Source: an uncultured Bacilli bacterium (GTDB lineage Bacteria > Bacillota_I > Bacilli_A > RF39 > UBA660). Taken from it: a stretch of 64,000 bases of DNA. The notes under the pieces were generated by a model that was not told the DNA's origin, did not search any database, and was given only the letters and a program-made list of their open reading frames with translations. Positions 61,471-64,000 of the stretch are shown in pieces; position 1 is the stretch's first letter; each line of letters starts with the position of its first letter. The position numbers and the translations under genes were made by a program. Location: positions 1 through 64,000 of the forward strand of contig CAKPMB010000004.1 of NCBI GenBank assembly GCA_934167885.1. Reading direction: 5' to 3'.

Positions 61471-61518
61471 TAATAATTCAATATTATTAATTTTCAATAT
61501 TTTATGTTTATATTTCAT
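61441..61518 (-). CDS. 25-residue leader peptide
   Basis: GGAGGT six bases before an ATG opens a 25-codon ORF (MKYKHKILKINNIE then LLEESVVFRLY). It lies between promoter 61563-61590 and the attenuator, and its last codons form the 5' arm and loop of the hairpin. Ribosome position on this ORF would decide termination, as in leader-peptide control of several resistance genes. The signal (amino acid, antibiotic or other) is unknown. Confidence 0.65.
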   Translation of the reverse strand: MKYKHKILKINNIELLEESVVFRLY

Positions 61519-61562
61519 AGATGTACCTCCATTTCTAGAGTATACCTCTTCATTGGCTATTT

Positions 61563-61590
61563 ATAATATCACTTTTTTAAGATTTGTCAA
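61563..61590 (-). promoter_or_regulatory. promoter of the leader-peptide operon
   Basis: Minus strand: -35 TTGACA (61585-61590), 16-base spacer, -10 TATTAT (61563-61568). Confidence 0.65.
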
Positions 61591-61616
61591 TTCCTTGATT
61601 AGGGAATAAATAGTAT

Positions 61617-61889
61617 CTAGTTTTCCTTTATATATTGTTCTAGTTCTGAAAGTTTTATCTTTTTACCGAGATTATGAACATAGATTTCATTTGAATAATT
61701 AAATGCTAAATAGAGTTTATTTTTAATAATAATTCTGTGGGGTTCAATATAAGTTAAATTAGTATGTTCTATCTTCCTAATACTACCATTTTCTATGATA
61801 GGTGTAGTATTACAAAAATCACATATAACATTTAATCTCGAAACTAAAGATTCATCGATTTCAATTTCTTCTTTAATTATATTTATCAT
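61617..61889 (-). CDS. small protein, unknown
   Basis: About 90 residues starting MINIIKEEIEI. It is mixed alpha/beta with one Cys pair (CDFCNTT) and LTYIEPHRIIIKNKLYLAF. The ATG at 61889 is used because AAAGG lies nine bases before it; a TTG at 61898 is rejected. No family recognised; it resembles small element-borne proteins. Confidence 0.5.
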   Translation of the reverse strand: MINIIKEEIEIDESLVSRLNVICDFCNTTPIIENGSIRKIEHTNLTYIEPHRIIIKNKLYLAFNYSNEIYVHNLGKKIKLSELEQYIKEN

Positions 61890-61924
61890 AGACACCAACC
61901 TTTCTATGATTTTTTCTTATAAAA

Positions 61925-61951
61925 CGAAAAAATCAATCATTTCTGATTGAT
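61925..61951 (-). terminator. terminator after tRNA-Arg(CCG)
   Basis: Minus strand: ATCAATCA/TGATTGAT hairpin followed by five or six T. Confidence 0.7.
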
Positions 61952-61991
61952 ATCTATCTAAAAGTTCGAATAGTTCGAACAGATTCGTCAA

Positions 61992-62068
61992 TGGTGCCCT
62001 TGACTGGATTCGAACCAGCGACCTTTTCCTTCGGAGGGAAACACTCTATCCACCTGAGCTACAAGAGC
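61992..62068 (-). tRNA. tRNA-Arg(CCG)
   Basis: 77 nt with encoded CCA. Acceptor arms GCTCTTG/CAAGGGC pair, the anticodon stem is TTTCC/GGAAA with loop CTCCGAA (anticodon CCG, reads CGG), and the T loop is TTCGAAT. The decayed element lies immediately beyond its 3' end, a usual integration site. Confidence 0.97.
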
Positions 62069-62118
62069 AAGACACCTATGATTATAACATAGGTATTCAT
62101 AAAATGTTACTATATATT

Positions 62119-62176
62119 AAAAAAGACTTAGAATAACTAAATCAAATATCATTATATTATCAATTATATTCTAAGT
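62119..62176 (-). terminator. terminator after the repeat membrane protein
   Basis: Minus strand: ACTTAGAATA/TATTCTAAGT arms with a long loop, followed by TCTTTTTT. Confidence 0.7.
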
Positions 62177-62194
62177 AATTTTCAACATCATTTT

Positions 62195-62785
62195 TTAATA
62201 ATTAGCATTTAAAGCAAGCATTACTTCAACAATAAGAATTATTATAGAAACTATTGAAATACAAATTGTAGCAATGGCTTTACCTCTTTTACTGGTATTC
62301 ATACCTTGACTAGCACACCAAAAATCAAAAATATAAACAATTATACCAAAACCATATCCAAAAAATGAAATTAAAACGCCTACAATTGATAACCAAAAGC
62401 CTATTTCACATCTTTTTTCTTTTTGCATTATTTGTTCATTTTGAAATGTTTGAGCGAATGGATTGGCCATATTTCCCTGTTGATAATTATATTGATTACC
62501 CATATTTTGATTATAATTCATATTATTATTCATATTTTGATTTAAGGTCATCCCTGTGTTTGGATCAAAGTTCATTTGTTGATTATTACCTTGATTTAGA
62601 GGCATCCCTGTATTAGGATCAAAATTCATTGCCCCCCCTTGATTTGATTGGTTAGCATTAAAAGATGCATTATTCATATTTTGATTTAATGGCATCCCTG
62701 TATTTGGATCAAAGTTCATTTGATTATTATTGCCTTGATTTAATGGCATTCCTGTATTAGGATCAAAATTCATATTATTATTCAT
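62195..62785 (-). CDS. repeat-bearing two-helix membrane protein
   Basis: 196 residues. The N-terminal 110 residues are Asn/Gln/Met-rich and hold four copies of MNFDPNTGMPLNQ (the last with a Thr). The C-terminal 70 residues carry two membrane helices (about 125-155 and 172-192) in a DUF4190-like layout, with the cytoplasmic repeats before them. The function is unknown. GAAGGAG precedes the ATG. Confidence 0.65.
   Translation of the reverse strand: MNNNMNFDPNTGMPLNQGNNNQMNFDPNTGMPLNQNMNNASFNANQSNQGGAMNFDPNTGMPLNQGNNQQMNFDPNTGMTLNQNMNNNMNYNQNMGNQYNYQQGNMANPFAQTFQNEQIMQKEKRCEIGFWLSIVGVLISFFGYGFGIIVYIFDFWCASQGMNTSKRGKAIATICISIVSIIILIVEVMLALNANY
62365..62785. repeat. four 13-residue coding repeats
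   Basis: Near-identical stretches encoding MNFDPNTGMPLNQ occur four times between about 62540 and 62775, separated by Asn-rich spacers of different length. Confidence 0.8.
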
Positions 62786-62982
62786 ATATACTCCTTCTTA
62801 TTATCAATAACATCCACCCCTTAAACTCCCCTTACCATCAACTCTTATTTTAATATCCTACCCACTTTCTCATTTAAAATATCAAGAGCTCAATCATGCT
62901 CTATAATACTATTTCAAAAAAATTATAACACATATTTATAAATTGTGTGTGCCTAACTTTGTATTTTAAAAGTCTTATAAAT

Positions 62983-63006
62983 AAAAAAGCACCAAAATGG
63001 TGCAAT
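62983..63006 (-). terminator. terminator after the permease remnant
   Basis: Minus strand: TTGCACC/GGTGC hairpin followed by six T. The stretch 62786-62982 holds only a small AGAGC/GCTCT hairpin. Confidence 0.75.
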
Positions 63007-63016
63007 ATTTCATAAA

Positions 63017-63585
63017 TTATTCATTTGCTTTAAGGCTTGCAACCATATCAATTATCTTAACTTTACGTGATAATCTTCTAGATACAATATATGAAGTTAG
63101 ATATGTGCCAACCGCTGCTATTAAATACGTCCACCATCTAATAGATGTTCCAAAATCATAATTATCATCTAGACATACCTTAAATAAATAAGACGTTAAC
63201 ATATAACCTAATGGCAAATCAATTATAATGAATACTAAACAAATCCAACTATTTTGTTCTTCAAAGATTCTTCTAATATACTTTTTATCTATAAAAAGAA
63301 CATAATCATTAGAATCATCTACAAAAATCGTATTAGATGTTCTATTTCCATCCGCACCTTTTATTTCAATATTTAAAGTCATTGATGTGCTGACACCATA
63401 TTCATCAGTCAAGGTTTTAACATCATTCTCGGTAATATTTTCTTTTAACGATAATTTATAGTTAAAATTATATAAATCTTCAAATTGTAACTTTATAAAG
63501 TAATTCATACTATTTAACATATCAAGTGCACAGACAATCAATGTGCAGCATCCAACAATACCAACATCTAAATTTAGAAATTGAA
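63017..63585 (-). pseudogene. 3' remnant of an FtsX-like ABC permease
   Basis: About 185 residues. It has VGIVGCCTLIVCALDML, an extracellular stretch, a further helix near 115-135, and the ending SRKVKIIDMVASLKANE, which is the C-terminal mark of large FtsX-type permeases that run to about 800-1100 residues. No start codon with a binding site exists; the 5' part is missing at a junction near 63580. Confidence 0.7.
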
Positions 63586-63753
63586 ACAACTAATAATATA
63601 TCTCTTCTTTTAAAAAAGAATGGTTTTGATTCGCCAAATTTAAAAGAAAAAATGCATATATGTTATAATTTAATTGATAATTATTGTCATGAAGTTGTTT
63701 ATCACAAACATCAAGATTTAGACTACGTTATTATGCGTGAAACCCGTTATTAA
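63570..63753 (+). pseudogene. 3' remnant of a probable TetR-family regulator
   Basis: About 60 residues: NNISLLLKKNGFDSPN, KEKMHICYNLIDNYCHEVVY and HKHQDLDYVIM up to a stop at 63751. The last helices of a TetR ligand domain have this pattern, but the match is by eye. The DNA-binding half is gone, removed at the same junction that cuts the permease. Confidence 0.45.
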
Positions 63754-63774
63754 AATGATTTTAGATATACTAAA

Positions 63775-63810
63775 ATAGATATAAAGCCCATACTCTATAT
63801 CTATTTTTTC
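63775..63810 (+). terminator. terminator of the regulator remnant
   Basis: ATAGATATA/TATATCTAT hairpin followed by six T, overlapping the stop of the convergent glycosyltransferase. Confidence 0.7.
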
Positions 63811-64000
63811 TTATTTTTAGATAGCAATAATTTATTTTTTTCGATTAAATCACAATACAAATTATAAACTTCTAAGACTTTCTTATCCCAATGAACATAA
63901 ATATCACGATAAGCGTTTTCACATACATCTTGATGTAATTTTTTATTGTGCATAATATCTATTATTTTATTAGCAAAAGATTCTTCATTGTTTTTTGAAA
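63801..64000 (-). CDS. glycosyltransferase C-terminus, cut by the window edge
   Basis: The last 65 codons of a gene entering from the right. SFANKIIDIMHNKKLHQDVC then NAYRDIYVHWDKKVLEVYNLY is the C-terminal helix pattern of family 1/4 glycosyltransferases (GT-B fold), and a basic tail follows. Such enzymes act in cell-surface glycan or lipid synthesis. The partial sequence limits certainty. Confidence 0.6.
   Translation of the reverse strand, partial: SKNNEESFANKIIDIMHNKKLHQDVCENAYRDIYVHWDKKVLEVYNLYCDLIEKNKLLLSKNKKK

Noticed and set aside
61960..62000. Attachment-site repeat of the tRNA-Arg 3' end
   Set aside because: TTCGAA words occur near the tRNA, but no second copy of its 3' sequence long enough to be an att site was found in the window.

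Overview
The window comes from a very AT-rich, low-GC Gram-positive bacterium of the Bacillota, most likely class Bacilli. T-box leaders, a Bacillus-type yqeG-yqeH pair, RsmH/FtsL/PBP with a PASTA tail, a DUF368 lipid-carrier transporter and a Gram-positive Tad-like pilus point to an uncultured gut lineage such as RF39; that placement is inference. The standard code is used: sspI and the AbiTii gene end in TGA, and tryptophan is read from TGG, so this is not a code-4 mollicute. Nearly all genes lie on the minus strand.

1-20.9 kb: recG, murE, a T-box operon HD-protein/valS, two secreted or anchored proteins (one with 27-residue Cys-rich repeats), frr, yqeH, yqeG, a phosphodiester glycosidase with Ig-like domains, a lipoprotein plus ABC ATPase-permease, an mgtC group and rdgB/aspS under a second T-box. 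21-34 kb: a large surface protein with a G9 tract upstream, queH, ftsZ-ftsA, an 866-residue unknown protein, a lipid-carrier group (PopT/DUF368 and PAP2), mtnN and trpS under a third T-box, and tRNA-Arg(CCT). 34-46.5 kb: ldh, a second surface protein behind the dcw remnant pbp-ftsL-rsmH-mraZ, an SspI-type spore protein with a sigma-G-like promoter, glyS under a compact T-box, a DIP1984 protein and ppdK.

46.5-53.6 kb: one minus-strand operon for a Tad/Flp-like pilus. In transcription order it holds an anchored protein, CpaB, CpaF, TadB, TadC, a 51-residue pilin too short for normal ORF calling, a TadE-like pseudopilin, a CpaE-like protein that has lost its P-loop lysine, and two paralogous two-helix membrane proteins. 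No prepilin peptidase is present in the window.

53.7-64 kb is accessory DNA: tRNA-Ser(CGA), NUDIX, DUF1287, glutamine amidotransferase, GNAT and ASCH genes. Between 58.5 kb and tRNA-Arg(CCG) at 62.07 kb lies what looks like a decayed mobile element: a broken MobC-like ribbon-helix-helix gene, a frameshifted small gene, a compact RNA with a predicted pseudoknot, an AbiTii defence-type gene overlapping a 54-residue membrane ORF, and a serine-recombinase/unknown chimera behind a leader-peptide attenuator. Beyond it is a deletion scar that joins the remnants of an FtsX permease and a probable TetR regulator, then the end of a glycosyltransferase gene.
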